From: Rhinopomastus cyanomelas
Taxonomy: Eukaryota; Chordata; Aves; Bucerotiformes; Rhinopomastidae
Reading direction: 5' to 3'
Assembly: GCA_013400115.1 (NCBI GenBank)
Contig: VXBP01007145.1
Coordinates: 1 to 64,000, forward strand
Length of the DNA: 64,000 nt
The notes below the pieces were generated by a model that did not search any database, had not been told where the DNA came from, and saw only the letters and a program-made list of their open reading frames with translations. Position numbers and translations under genes: made by a program. Below, one piece after another: positions 22,905 to 35,861 of this stretch. The first letter of the stretch is position 1; each line of letters opens with the position of its first letter.

Positions 22905-23142
22905 TAAACTGGAAAAGAGCAGGATAGGAGGAAAAAGTTCTTGAATCTGAGGGTGGGGGATGCCTGGAACAGGCTGCCCAGAGAGGTGGTAGAGACCCCA
23001 TCCTTGGAGCCATTCAAGGTCAGGCTGGATGGGGCTCTGGGCAACCTGGTCTGGGGAGTGATGATCCTGCTTGTTGTAAGGGGTTGGACTGGATGCCCTC
23101 TGGACGTCCCTTCCAACCCTATGATTCTATGATTCCGTGAAA
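22905..23142 (+). mobile_element. CR1 3' end, type T3, sense
   Basis: Sense T3 tail (GGAACAGGCTGCCCAGAGAG ... GGGGTTGGACTGGATGCCCT) ending in two octamer units. A near-match to the copy at the window end. Confidence 0.92.
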
Positions 23143-23207
23143 TACTAGGCATGTTGTTGCACGTAGCATCCAAATTAAAAGCCAGTGCTTCCAAGTATGG
23201 AAATCAC

Positions 23208-23445
23208 ATAGAATCATACACTGGCCAGAGCTGGAAGGGACCTTAAAGATAATCCAGTTCCAACACCCCTGCACAGGCAGGGTCATCTTCCTTACTCGGG
23301 GTCCCAGCCAACCTGGCCTTCATCACTGCTAGGGATGGGACAGCCACTACTGCCTTGGCCAACCTGTTCCAGCATCTCAGCACCCTCACAGCAAAGAACT
23401 GGTTCCTCATCTCCAACCTCAACCTCCCCTCTTCAAGTCTGTAAC
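23208..23445 (-). mobile_element. CR1 3' end, type T4, minus strand
   Basis: Begins CATAGAATCATACACTGGCC. 240 bp, truncated in the same region as the T4 copy at 12109. Confidence 0.9.
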
Positions 23446-23891
23446 CAAACAAATCCCCAAACTCCCATTTAGCTAACTGGGGAGGGCTGGGTGCCTGAAG
23501 ATGAGATGCTCAGCCCTAAAACAAAGGGGACTTTCAGCAGGGAGAGGCTACTGTCAAGCAAGAAAGGAAAAAACCCTAGAAGCAACCATCTTTCAGCATT
23601 AGATTGCTAATATCAGGCTACATTGAGACATCCCTTCCAGATTCAGCACAAAAATCCATTTGCACTCAGGCATCTAAATCATTACACTCAGGTGCAGGCA
23701 AATAGCCCAGTTTTCTTTTCAGGTCAGCCGCTGGAAATAGCAACTTGCAGCAAAAGCAGATTAGGGAAAGGGAAAAGGAAGTTTCTTTTCAAATAAAAGG
23801 AGGTTACTGGCATTGATATTTAAACCTCAAGCAACTGCTGTCAAAGGCTTCAAGAATCCAGTGTTTATTCAGATGACACAGACTGCGATTC
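23446..23891. other. No gene or repeat recognised
   Basis: About 445 bp, AT-rich towards the right. Confidence 0.4.
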
Positions 23892-24350
23892 ACAGAATCA
23901 CAGAACATTAGGGATTGGAAGGAACCTTGAAAATCATCCAGTCCAATCCCCCTGACACAGCAGGATCCCCTAGATCCAGTCACACAGGAACATGGCCAGG
24001 TAGGTTTAAAACATCCCCAGAAAAGGAGACTCCACAAACTCCCTGGGGAACCCCTTCCAGGGCTCTGTCACCCTCATCATTAAGAAGTTCCTTCTCATAT
24101 AGATGTGGAACCTCCTCTGTTCCAGCTCACACTCATTGCCCCTTGTTCTATATCTAGATGACATTGAGCAGAGCCTGGCTCTGTCCGCCTGACACCCACC
24201 TTTCCATATTTATAAACATTCATGGGGTCACCTCTCAGTCGTCTTTTTTCCAAGCTTAAGAGACCCAACTTCCTCAGCCTTTCTTCATCACGGAGATGCT
24301 CCACTCCCTTCACCACCTTTTTGGCTCTGTTTTGGACCCATTCAAGCATT
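23892..24350 (-). mobile_element. CR1 3' end, type T1, minus strand
   Basis: Starts CACAGAATCACAGAACATTA. The minus ORF 24095-24349 is the ORF2 C-terminal tail (HLRDEERLRKLGLLSLEKRR). Confidence 0.93.
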
Positions 24351-26460
24351 GATGCAACAGATTTTACCTCTTGTGGCGTTCCAATTCACAAAGTGCACTT
24401 TGCTTACAAAGTGTTGCAATCCTGGAAGAGCAGATGATGATCCACAAAGGCAGCTGGACAAAGGGGAACTGATTTCTGTGATGGAAGTCTAGGGGTGCAC
24501 AAGAAGCATCTGCAGTGTCAGGCTTTGGATAACGAGCAAACCTCAGTGCTGGCACCCCAAAGCCAGATACTGCAGCTCCAACCCTCCCAATCCCAACCTG
24601 AATTCTGAGCACACACTCCTGCACCAAGACAAAATGCTCATATATCCCAATCTATCGGATTGCAGCACGAAAGCTGAGCTCATAAAACTACCAGCAACCA
24701 AAAACATCCACTCGAAATAGAAACATCTTCAAGCATCAGCTCCAACGCAGTGAGATTTTTCCAAAGTAACTTTTGATTATTTCTCTAACAGGGAAAAACA
24801 CCGCAGATTTGTTTCCATCACTTGAGATAGACCACTGCTTGTATTTTATTTTTTTTTACGGAGTGGAACCAAATGCATCTGTTGAGTGCAGCTACAGGAA
24901 CATTTGCAATATCTCCAAGCGCTAACTCCTCCATTTAACTATGCAAATAGGCAGTTGAGTTGTGCGTGTCTTGCACACACAAAGGTGTTTACATATGTAC
25001 TTTCTGCTTAAGTAAACTCACTGCTCACATTAAAATATTTTCTCCGTGTGCCTGGAAAGACTCATCTGAAAGAGCAAACTTCCATGAGGCAAGAATACCA
25101 ATACTGTCATCTTTTTAGGCTACAACTGGTTGTAAATGGGGGGGGAATAATGAATAATAGATGTTTTGTTAACCATCCAAACGTTAGCTCTGCGTAAATC
25201 CACCTCTGAATGAGCTCTCAGCACCCCAGCGCTTCTTTTGCTGATAGTCACCCACTAAGATTTGTTGTTAAATTAATAAACACATACATTTCCTACAAAA
25301 CACCCAGTGTAAATGGAAGCACTTGGTTTCTCATAAATTTTGAGAGTATAGGGGGGTTTTCCTGGCCTCAAATATTTCCCTTTCCACAAGGTGCCACTAA
25401 GCTGGAGATCAAGCTTAACTAGAAGCTATTTCATCACAGACCAAGATACCTGAGCTCCTGTAGGTTGGCTACTATGGTGCTAGAGGCAGGACTGTCCCTG
25501 AAAACCATCAGCTCCCTCTGCTGGCAGATATAAGTAAAGAAATACCAGCTGCTGTAGGACAGGTAGTCACATACAGCCACAATGAGTGGAGAAGACTTCA
25601 CATCTCTTTTGGGCTGCCTGGGCTGCCTGAACTTATACCGAGATCTCCATCTTTATGAGGTCTTCTCCCAAAAGTTCTCTTAGCTGTGTTGACCTCTCTC
25701 AAAGCAAGCCTTGTGACACTGAATTTATATAAGAAAGCTGTACAGTGGTAGACAGTCTGCTACAAGGCTGCTAATATTGCTCAGATCTTCAAACATCACA
25801 GTCCTGCGCTGGTCAGGACTTTGGAGATCTCTGCCACAAAGAGTTTATTGCATCCCTTTGGAAGTAACCAACCATAGCACAACTCTCCAGCTGTCAGACA
25901 CAAGATTCACCTACTCATTCTTCCCCTCCTCTGCCCCCCACCCATATTCATTACCATAAACTACAGTTTAGCACAAACAACCATTTTCACCATAGTTTAA
26001 ACCCACTGATGTGATTTTGATCAAAGAGTGAAGTATGTTGCTCAGAGCTGGGACACTAATTGATTGCTTTGGTTTGTTAGTCAGACCAATGACACTGATT
26101 GAGGGAGTATAGAGATTTATTCCAGTCTAAAAAACACATTTTGTTGTGATTGTCAAGAAAAGCAGAAGAAATTGACAGTGGGAGGAACTGTCTGAGCTGA
26201 TGGTGCAACCACAATCAAACCCCTTTTCTACCTGGATCAGGTCAGAAGACATCTGAGCTAAACTCTCCTCCCTCTTTTCTCCAAAATTGCCCTCAAAAGG
26301 CAATGTGCAAAGCTTTCTCAATTATTTCCTAATCCTTCTGATGATGATTTCTGTTTAATAGCATCTGGAGCCATGATCTGCATTACTGCAACCTAAGGGA
26401 TGAAGGTTCAAACACAGAGACAAAACCAGATCTTGTGCATCCTGGATGATCAAAGCACTG
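24351..26460. other. Repeat-free stretch, no gene recognised
   Basis: 2.1 kb, AT-rich, with no CR1 and no ORF over 90 codons with a motif. Contains a T-run near 24848 and an octamer ATGCAAAT at 24941-24948 within a segment that looks less decayed than its surroundings. Function unknown. Confidence 0.4.
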
Positions 26461-26730
26461 GAAAAGACCAGGGAAACCAGAAGGAAGGGCTTCAAGATTC
26501 AACAGGGTAGGTTTAGACAAGAAATCAAGACAAAATTCTTCACAGAGAGAGTGGTCAGGCACTGGAACAGGCTGCCCAGGATGATGGTTGTGTCTCCATT
26601 CTGGGATGTGTTTAAAAGTGGCTTAGATGTAGTGTTGGGGATTTGGTTTGGGGGCGAACTTGTAGAGTAGGGTTGCTGGTTGGACTCGATGATGCCAAAG
26701 GTCTTTTCCAACCTAAATGATTCTATGAAA
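26461..26730 (+). mobile_element. CR1 3' end, type T6, sense
   Basis: 270 bp of sense T6 tail (GTGGTCAGGCACTGGAACAG ... TTTTCCAACCTAAATGATTC). The + ORF 26446-26670 is the last part of ORF2. Confidence 0.92.
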
Positions 26731-27272
26731 CCTCTGTTTGGGACTCCTACAATTCCCAGACTGTAAATTTCACACACGTGTCCACGTTCACAGCTCAGCA
26801 CGTTGGCTTTAGCAATCCCAGGCAGAAAACAGGGGAAAAACAGAATGGCTCAGTTATGACAGAGCCGCCAAACAGGAATAAAATCTCACTGAGCACTTGT
26901 GGGAGGGTTTTCCAGCTAAAGCTTCAAGTTTTGTCTGCAGTAGTAAATAAAGCTGGCTAAGTGTTGCTGCTCCCTGGGCTGCAGCTACACGGGAAAACAT
27001 AGCTCACATCTATGTACCCACACGTCTTACCTCAAAAAAAAAATTGAAATAACCCCCTGTTGCAGTTTGAAAATTACCAGAATTTTCAAATGTATAGATT
27101 TGTGCTTTCATTACGTGATGGACATGGAACCCTCTCAGCCACGTTTGCAGAGTTGGGGGGGGCCCTACTGATGCGGCCATGTGGTCGGTCTCCATATTCA
27201 ATCCCGCACGTGGCCGGGGCCATGCAGCTATCATCACCATCTTAGAAAACACTGATCAGCAGGAAGAGATAC
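26731..27272. other. No gene recognised; CpG-bearing patch
   Basis: About 540 bp. 27110-27230 holds several CpGs and an E-box-like CACGTG at about 27208, unusual next to AT-rich flanks. It could belong to the LTR-like sequence that follows. Confidence 0.35.
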
Positions 27273-27880
27273 TGTTTGTCAATTGTGCCACTGAGAAACG
27301 CTGGGGCTGCTTGAGTATTGGGGAGAGAAGGTGCCTTAAGAGGGGCGTCTGAGAATTCCTTTGTGCTTAGCTGAAGAAAGCAGAAGGACCTGAGAATCCT
27401 TAAACCTTGAACATGAAAGACAAAGACCGGGCCCTGTTTGAAAGCATGTCTCCTGCATCGAGGGATGCAGTTCAGTTACTGAGGAATCAGGCCTGCTTGA
27501 TCAGCATTTTGCTGGAGAAAGCTGTGCTGAAGAACGGAAGAGTTCACCAGTCTAGATAGCCAAGGGTGCCGATGTCTGCAGACAATAATGGTGACACATG
27601 AATAATAGAGACAGAGATGGTACCTGTCTCTACCTGACTGACATATTCTTTCCCTAAGTCTGCAATGTAAAAAAAAAAACCAAGGATCTATACAATAGTG
27701 ATCTCCCATTGTATTTCTCTCAGAACACATGATGGCATTTGTGACACAGTTTCTAGTTTGTGTGCACTAACTTGCTTAACCCTTTTTTCTTTCTGTAGAC
27801 AGTTACAGAGTTAATAAACCCTTTTCGTTTTTCCCTAAGTTATCCATTGTCCGGCAAATTCTGTCCGAAATCTCATCAAG
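27273..27880 (+). mobile_element. Possible degraded LTR
   Basis: Starts TGTTTGTCAATTGTG and has AATAAACCC at about 27812, followed by a U5-like TTATCCATTGTCCGGCAAAT. This order resembles an endogenous retrovirus LTR end. No matching target duplication or clear CA end was found and no internal retroviral sequence lies beside it. An ordinary unique sequence is also possible. Confidence 0.35.
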
Positions 27881-28561
27881 ACCTAACTGCTTTGTTTTGT
27901 TTTCCTTTATCTTTAATTGTGGTCTTGAACCCACCACACCCTCAGAAGGTCAGCCATCTCCAAACTGACCAGGAAATAGTCTCCTACACACCCTGCCCTG
28001 AGCCATGCAGCCCTGCCTGCTTGGCACAAAGGGACCTGCCAGCAAGAATTCCAGTTCCCAAACCACAGACACTGTCACACACCAGGAGGTGACGATGATG
28101 CTCTTTCTCTGCATCTACCTGCAGCACGGCAGCGAAAGCCGCAATCCCTCACCACGCTGAATAATTCAGTTATTCAACCCCCATACTAAGAACAACTCAA
28201 ACCTGATGGGCTACCACTAGATCCTAAACAACAGTGACCCAGTTGTCCCTCCACTCCCTTTTTGAAGCACCCCCAGGAACACTCAGGTTTCTGAACATTG
28301 TTTGGACCATTTGCCATCAAATTCTTTGCATATTGCAAGGGCCAATTTGTTGATGCTCTTTGCTGTAGAATAAAAACCTCTTCTGCAGATGCTTTAGTTC
28401 TGCAAAAAACCCTTCAACATCTCCCACAGGAGCAGCAAATTAGCTCTCTGCATGCAGCAATCCAAATTTGCTGCTAGCTCTCCATTACTTTGCACAAGAC
28501 TGGAAAATTCTCCAAGAGGCTGTCAACGGTAGAGACCACTCTGATTAAGGTCCTGACTTTC
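27881..28561. other. No gene or repeat recognised
   Basis: About 680 bp. An 81-codon + ORF (27847-28092) has no motif. Confidence 0.4.
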
Positions 28562-28820
28562 AGAATCATGGAATTATAGAGTGGTTGACATTGGAAGGAA
28601 ATTCAGGGATCATCCAGTGCCAACCTCCTGCCAGGGGCACTGACACCTCTCACCAGACCAGGCTGCCCAGAGCCCCATCCAACCTGGCCTTCAACACTTC
28701 CAGGGATGGAGCAGCCACAGCCTCCCTGGGCAAGCTGTTCCAGGGCCTCAGCACTCTCAGAGGGAGGGATTCCTGCCCCAGATCTCATCTTAATCTGCCC
28801 TCCCTTAGCCTAAAGCAAAA
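28562..28820 (-). mobile_element. CR1 3' end, type T8, minus strand
   Basis: 260 bp with CACCAGACCAGGCTGCCCAG and CCAACCTGGCCTTCAACAC. The reversed terminal repeat is degraded (AATCATGGAATTATAGAG). Confidence 0.9.
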
Positions 28821-29547
28821 ATACATGTAGTAGTCCTCTAGTTTCTGGTCCCAAGGTTATTAAAACTCAGTTTGCAAGAGGGAGCTGTGTGGAAAACACT
28901 GCCTGTGCAGCTGATGTGGTCTTGGGGAGAAACTTGGAACTGGAAAACTTGTCTCTTCCCTTGGCTCTGCTCTTTGCTGTCCCATCTCACAAAACACTCA
29001 GAGGTGCATGAAAGTGATTTAAATTCTGATTACTCTTATGAACAATGAGGAAAAGAACAGCATTAGAATTAAAATTCAGTGAGAAATTGAATCCCATAAC
29101 AGTCGGCATCTATATTCAAGCTATGCTAATGTGCTGTTCCACGAGATCTGTGAATTCAATCAGGAAATCACCTCACAAGAAAAGCCTAAAAATGGATGCA
29201 GAGAAGGCAAGTGGAAGCCAGCTGAAGGCATTGATAAAGTCTCGGTGCAAAGAGAGATGAACCTGACTGATGTCTAATATCCCTCAAAATAAGATATTAA
29301 TGCAGTTCAAAAACTGATGCCAGGTTTCTTCTCATTCTCTCATTTTTTGGTGTTGGCACAGTGAGCGAACACAGCCTCCGGTGGGGGATTGTATTTATTG
29401 CTTCAGGGTTTTGTTGAGTTTTTCTTCTCTGTTCTCTTGGCATGATGTTGAAGTACTGAAGGAACAAGCTGGTCTAGACAAAGCAGCGGGTTTCTGATTT
29501 AGTTTATTTATTGTGTAAATGAGTGTATTTGCTAACAGGAAAATGAA
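28821..29547. other. No gene or repeat recognised
   Basis: About 730 bp. A 71-codon + ORF (29045-29260) is lysine-rich but shows no known domain. Confidence 0.4.
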
Positions 29548-30003
29548 ATCACAGAAACACAGAATGATTGAGGCTGGAAAAGCCCTAGAAGCTTATCCAG
29601 ACCAGGACCACAGCAGCCACACCAGGGCACTAAGGGCCACAGCCAGAATGGCTTTCAACACCTCCAGGGATAGCAACTCCACCACTGCCCTGAGCATTCC
29701 ATTCCAGAATCTGAGCACCTCTTCCATGAGGAAGGGCTTCCTAACATCCAACCTTGGCAGCTTCAGGCCCTGCCCTCTCCTCCTGGTGCTGGTTGCCTGC
29801 AAGAAGAGCCTTAGCCCCACCTGACTACCACCTCCCTTCAGGGAGCTGGAGAGAGGGAGAAGGTACCCCCTGAGTCTCCTCTTCTCCAGGCTAAACATTC
29901 ACAGCTCACTCAGCCTCTCCCCATCAGACTTTCCCTCCAGGCCCTTCCCCAGCTTCCTTGCTCCTCTGGGCCTGCTCCAGCCCCTCAATCTTTCTTGAAA
30001 TGG
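29548..30003 (-). mobile_element. CR1 3' end, type T2, minus strand
   Basis: Starts AATCACAGAAACACAGAATG and runs 455 bp to CCTCAATCTTTCTTGAAATG, which is the usual inner limit of complete T2 fragments here. Confidence 0.93.
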
Positions 30004-31269
30004 AAGAGTGCTGGCTGATGTACCCCATTAACAGGGGCATAGACTAATTCAAACCAGTCCCTCTGTTCAGTAGCAGCACTTGGCTTTGTGACAGCTGTAA
30101 TAGAGGCTTGTTAGTTAGTTCTTACTGCAGTCCAGACACTCAGTGATTATTGTGCAGATTAAGAATTGGTGTGTAATAAATGAGAGCACCTAATGATAAG
30201 GGGAAAATAACCCTTACCTAGGGGTCTTTTAACTGGGATACCAAGGGGCTAAGGATTTTATGTACCTGCTGAAGTAATACCGGTTCCTTGAATTATTTTC
30301 AACTACTAGGAAATCATGCTCCCATCCTGCTAGATCTTGTACCCAGCCTGGTGATCCTAAATCCCCGTCTGCTAACCGCAGCCTGAAGCTACATGCTCCT
30401 CGAATAATTTCCTGGGTAAAGGAATAACCAGGTGGCCAGGCTGTTCTGGAGAGCTACACAACAGCAGGTCTGAAAGCAGAGTTTGGCAAACCACTACTGC
30501 AAACTGTTAACTGGAGTCAAATTGAAGAGCTGCAATGAGGGACTGCAGCCCTGTCAGGGTTGGTGTTGAGCAAATGAGCTGCACCAAAACTATCTCTGCT
30601 CTGAAGAAAAACCTTGACAATCTAGGATTACATGAGGAAACATGCAGGTGGCTAGTAAACATGGGAACCTGAAAGCCACATGGTGGACATTCACATCCCG
30701 TTAGGCTAGCAAGAGTGTAGCTGTTAGGAACACGACAAACTAACTGGATGGATCCATTTGTCCTTTGTAGATCAGAGTACAAGAACTGCCTCAGTAAGAC
30801 TCTGGCTGTCTCTTCTGAGATCCTGCCTGTACCCAGCTCAGTACTCACACCTCACATCACATTCATGCAAATCACCTACAGAGAAGCAATTAATCACCAT
30901 TCCACAACATCCCACCAGAGTCCTCAGTGCAGCAGAAAACATCCAGTGAACAAGAGACAGAGAAGCCTAGCACACAGATTGTAAATAAATGAGAAGAAAA
31001 CATAATCTACAGTGCAAGGAACTTAGCCTCCTCCCAACTCTGCCAGCAAGCTGCTCTGACCCTGGCCTGTGGCTGACAGTCCTACCAGAGCTGTTTCAGG
31101 AGCTACTTGCCTGAACCCCTTCAGCCAAACCAAGACTGGTTAGAGGAGCCTTTAAGTAGCAGATCTTTATTAACCTGATTCATTTTGCCTGAAGCAATTA
31201 AGGAGGGTTGACTCAAGTAATTTTTATAGGAGGGGCAGCAAGAGGTTCCGATAGATTGCTCTTTTGTGA
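30004..31269. other. No gene or repeat recognised
   Basis: 1.27 kb. The 113-codon minus ORF 30507-30848 has no recognisable domain and antisense ORFs overlap it. Confidence 0.4.
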
Positions 31270-31360
31270 GAGCACATCACAGGACATCGGGGACTGGAAG
31301 GCACCTCAACAAATCATTTAGTCCAATCCCCTCACCACAGCAGGATCACCCAGAAGTAGC
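31270..31360 (-). mobile_element. CR1 3' tip, type T1, minus strand
   Basis: About 90 bp: CACAGGACATCGGGGACTGG, then AGTCCAATCCCCTCACCACA and GCAGGATCACCCAGA. Diverged from the other T1 copies. Confidence 0.8.
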
Positions 31361-34191
31361 CTTCTGAGGTGTTGGACAGAGTACAAACACCAACTCTTAC
31401 CCGCAAACCCTGAGCATGACCATTCTCCACTGCCTGACCTGCTTCCTAAAGAAGGCTGCTGGAAAAGGAGAAAAGGGGGCAAGTTTTGGGAATAACCTGA
31501 TGTCTTTTTTCCATGGCACTGAGTCTTCTTAGAAGCATTTGCTGTTGCAGTACATGCGGGCCAGTGCCTTCCTTTGCTCTCTGGCAACTGGAAATTGGTT
31601 TTGCTGTGATCAAGCAAGTCCCAAGATAGCAGCAACTGCAGAGTGTGGAGCAAGTCCTTCTAATTCGTTAGGTTCAAAATAGCTCCTAATCCCCCAGTTA
31701 CAGCAAGCGCAGGGGATGAATAAGGAATTGGGCTCCTGCAGAGCTCAGCCTGCCTGTTTTGAAGAGTTTTGAGCAGAAACAGCCGCAGTGCTGGCAGAGC
31801 AGCCCAGGGATGCCAGCAGAGATGCACCCAGCCAGCACTTAGCCCATGCTACACAAGTACATCATTTACTACCTCATTAGCCCAGGAAGAGGTTAGTCTA
31901 AAGCATAACCAGCAGGGAAGTTGCACTAAAAGGATGCCAGGGGTGTATTTTGTCTCTGGTTCCCAAAAGGGAGGAATGCTGCCTAGGAAGGGTTTAAACA
32001 CTGGGATTCAGTTGTTTTCTGAGGTTTGATTTATCCCTTTGTGTGCTGAGAGGTGATGCTGCCTAGCACAGGGGAGCTGGCCAAGATTTAGTTGTTATTA
32101 TGATGAGTTTCCCTTTAGGAAGCATCTCCCAAAATGAAGCAGGGCAAACTGGAGGGATAAAACTTCAGCATCACACTGAGACAACAGGACTAAGGGGAAG
32201 CAGAGCAGAGCTGGCAAGATTTGCTGGTCATGCTGCCAGTTTCATTAGGCAAAACCAGGAGGAATTGTCATCTAGACAAAGTGTCCCCAATGTGTTTGAA
32301 ATAAGCTGAGGACAGAACCAACACTCTCCAGGTAGGGAATTTGGGAAAGGGCTACTCTATGGGTGGGAAACATGCTGATCAGTCTGGGGTCACCTCAGTT
32401 TCAGCAAGGGAACACTGGTGGAGCTGGTTTTCCATACCCTTCTGGCTTAGAACCTTGTTTCTGACTCAGCAGTGATCCAGCACGAGTGGACAGGTAAGCC
32501 TGCGTGAGGATGTGGCTGATACATGGGGAGAAAGGAGAAGAACCAGTGAGCAGTATTACTGCCACCACAGCTACAATAGGAAAGGAGGGAGAGTCCAAAC
32601 AAAGCTCTTTGAAGTTCCCTTGATGGACGGAAGTCTTAGTTTTCTCAACTCATGGAGTGTTTTGCTGAGGGAATCCTTTCCCAGCTCCTTGCTGCACTTT
32701 GCCATCCTGCTCACAACCCACAGGACAAAGAGTCGGGAAGACCTGGGGTCCTGCTGATGCCCTCTCCTGTGCGTCCACACCATCTTCTTGAGTTTCCAGT
32801 CCTTTACTTTGTGCACCCTACTGCTTTCCTACAAACCATTCTCTGTGTTCCTACTGCCACCCCTATCTTTGTGTCCCAAACCAGTGCCTTCCTTGCCCAT
32901 AGTTCATGCCCTGCTCCTGACCCACAGCAGTGCTTCCCAATAATAATCTCTGCTCTTGGCCACAGGTTTGTGAGCAGCACAAGTTCCTATTTGATGGAGG
33001 GATTAGAAGTTCTTTGGTGAAAACATGAAGCAACTAAACTTATACTGACTTTAAGTTTAGACTTAAACTAAAAGAAAAATAAACTTAGTTTTGTTGGGTT
33101 TTTTCCTTTTGCAAACTTAAATATTATGAAGAATGGGATTATCCTGCTTAAAGCCGGATTTCAATACAATAGAAAATCAAACCCAGGAACAATTCTTTCA
33201 GTCCTTTCCTTTGTAGGGAGTGACTTGACACCACCAGCCATCATACTGGCTCCTCTAAGAATCTATTTTCCTCTCTGTTGCAATTTTTCCCATCACATGA
33301 GTGTTCTCTCACTTCAGGAAGATAATAGGTTAATGTAACCCAACCTACTTTTCACCATCCATCACAACAGGTTTTACCCTGATTTTTTAATTTCCCTAGA
33401 TGCCATTACGTTGTAGAGCACCAAAGTCAGACCAGAGAGGTTAAAACCCCTGCAATCACTTCTTTGGTTTCCTAACTGAAAGGTAACAAGACTCAAGTAC
33501 CGTGCTGGTTGTTCTCTACTCACAGTCCCACCCCTGATTTAAGAAAATTCATACTATCAGAGTTCTAACTGGTGATTCACTGGGCTACCCAGTCTCTCTT
33601 TCTCAAGTCTAATTGAACCTGAATTGAGAAACCTCCTTTCCAGTCATCTTCTCTTTCTGACCTGGTTTTTATTGCTAATCAGTCCCTTGTACTGCCCATG
33701 GAGTTCTCTCCTTACTCCTAAGAGTCTTTTCAGGATGGCTGTTCACAGTCACTGCAAAATACCCTTCACTTTGTGACATAAATGTCAAGAAGGTTTTGTA
33801 CCTTTGGCTTCTAAAGCTCCTGATGCAGCTCTATGTCACTCGTCCCTCCAGATGATCTCACTGCTTGTCTTCATTTCTTGACACCTGACCTTAAAAGAAA
33901 AGACAAACCTCTATCTGTTTCTCCTCCTACTTTAGCTTGTTTCACCAGCTCATGTCCACTAGGTTATTTGTTCAGGTCAGTTTCTTTCATGGTGTTTCCA
34001 CAACCAAAGTGAAATCTGAAATAATTGTCTCCACTGGCCATTGCTTCAGTGGCTGATGAAGACATTCATCTACCAGCTTCCTCTCTTGCTGTTGTTGGGT
34101 GATACCCAACCTCTCTTTCATCCTAGCAAGGCAGAGGCAAGTGATGGCCCTGGGTTTATGTGCACTAGCTGCTGATAGTTGCATAAAGTCA
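31361..34191. other. Longest repeat-free stretch, no gene recognised
   Basis: 2.8 kb without CR1. Around 33030-33110 the sequence repeats TAAACTT / AAGTTTA in both directions (AAGTTTAGACTTAAACT), giving an AT-rich quasi-palindrome. ORFs up to 122 codons (32652-33020) overlap shadows and show no motif. Confidence 0.4.
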
Positions 34192-34628
34192 AGTCACAGA
34201 ATCACAGACCTTCAGGGGTTGGAAGGGACCTCCCAAGATCATTGAGTCCAATCCCCCTGCCACAGCAGGACCAAAACTATGGCAGATCACTCAGAAATGC
34301 ATCCAGACAGAACTGGAAATTGTCCAGAGAAGGAGACTCCACAACTTCTCTGGGGAGCTTGTTCCAGGTCTCTGTCACCCTTCCAGTAAAGGAGTTCTTC
34401 CTCATGTTGATGTGGAACATCATGTGCTTGAGCCTGGAATCCATTGCTCCTCGTCCTATCCCAGGGCACAAGCAAAAAGAGGTTGTCCCTGCCTTCTTGT
34501 TGCCCAGCCCTCATCTATTTACAGACAGTAATGAGAACTCCCCTCAGTCTTCTCCTCTCCAGACTAAATAGCCCCAGGTCTCTCAGTCTTTCCTGGTAAG
34601 GCAGATGCTGCAATCCCTTCATTACCCT
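34192..34628 (-). mobile_element. CR1 3' end, type T1-like, minus strand
   Basis: Starts CAAGTCACAGAATCACAGAC. 437 bp with ORF2-tail sequence in antisense (NKLPREVVESPSLDNFQ). More diverged than the other T1 copies. Confidence 0.9.
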
Positions 34629-35239
34629 CATTCAGATGAACATGCAGAGTTCATCACGCAAAAGAATCATTGTTCTGCATCGCTATTGCATGAGGTGGCC
34701 CTATCACTTTTCCCTGTGTGAGCTCATGGTGGATCACCAGTTGTTTTCCTTCGATGTGCTCATAACTATTAAAAACACCCCCATACCACTCACCATGGAC
34801 CAGCCCTCCAGAGCTAACCAGCCCCCACCATGGAGAGGCCACCAGCCATCTGTTCTTCCTGGTGCTGCTGCTGATTCTTCAGCTGACTCTTCTTATTACG
34901 GCTAGGGAGGGCATAAACATGACCAAATAAACCCCAAGAATGTCTTTCATATTTGAACTGCCCAAACCCCAAGAGACCGTGGCATGTTGAGGACCACCAT
35001 CTCATACACCCATCTTTTGCAGCTGCTAAATCAAACCTACATTCTGGAGCTTCATTTTGAGGCACAAAGCAATGATTGTGAGGCCTCTGAAAATACAATC
35101 TCATACAAAACCTGTTGCTAAGGTATCCCTAACTGAGGGAGCCCTTTTCAAAGGCAGCAAACTCATTTAGTAAAGGTGTGTTTTGCTGCTGAGCCTCATC
35201 ACCAGAACAGGGCACAACCTGTGGAAAAAATACAGTTCC
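34629..35239. other. No gene or repeat recognised
   Basis: About 610 bp. Overlapping ORFs on both strands (89 codons +, 96 codons -) show no motif. Confidence 0.4.
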
Positions 35240-35473
35240 AGAGGTAGATTGAAATGGGAGGTTAGGAAGAAGTTCTTTAGCAGGAGAGGGGGTTGAACAC
35301 TGGAACAGGTTGCTCAGGAAGGGAGTTGAAGCCCCATCTCTGGAGATATTCAAGGGGAGGCTGAACAAGGCTCTGGGCAACCTGATCTAGTTGAGGCTGT
35401 CCCTGCTCACTGCAGAGAGGTTGGACTAGATTATCTTTGGAGGTCACTTCCAACCTGGATGATTCTATAATTC
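35240..35473 (+). mobile_element. CR1 3' end, sense
   Basis: About 235 bp (CTGGAACAGGTTGCTCAGGA ... TTCCAACCTGGATGATTCTA). The tail resembles chicken-type CR1 3' ends more than the T1-T8 types. Confidence 0.88.
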
Positions 35474-35861
35474 AGGGCCGCTTTCACCCTAACTTGCTGA
35501 GAATCAGCTGTGCAGCTGCCCCTCACAGTACAGGACTCTCATGTCTGATTTCCTGTCTATTGAGTTAGGAGCTGTCTCCCAGTTTTACGTGATGCTATCT
35601 GGAAGATGTTATTTCATTTAAGTGTGCTCTCCTTCATCTAAACACATTTTTACTGCAGTCACTATTTCTTGCCTCCCAACCTGCCTTCTGCATTAACATC
35701 ATCTTTTCCAGGTGGAACCGAAGGCATAATTCAATCAGAGTTGGGTGCTAGTGAGGACCTGTGGCCTGGATGTTTGCTGAGGCTTGAGAAATTGATTTAT
35801 TGGCTTGCAACAGACACTAAATTATCCTTATAAAGCACTGAGCATCTCCTTATTAGAAGTG
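35474..35861. other. No gene or repeat recognised
   Basis: About 390 bp, AT-rich. Confidence 0.4.

Noticed and set aside
30507..30848. 113-codon minus ORF
   Set aside because: Overlapped by ORFs on the other strand, no motif, no start context or splice signals.
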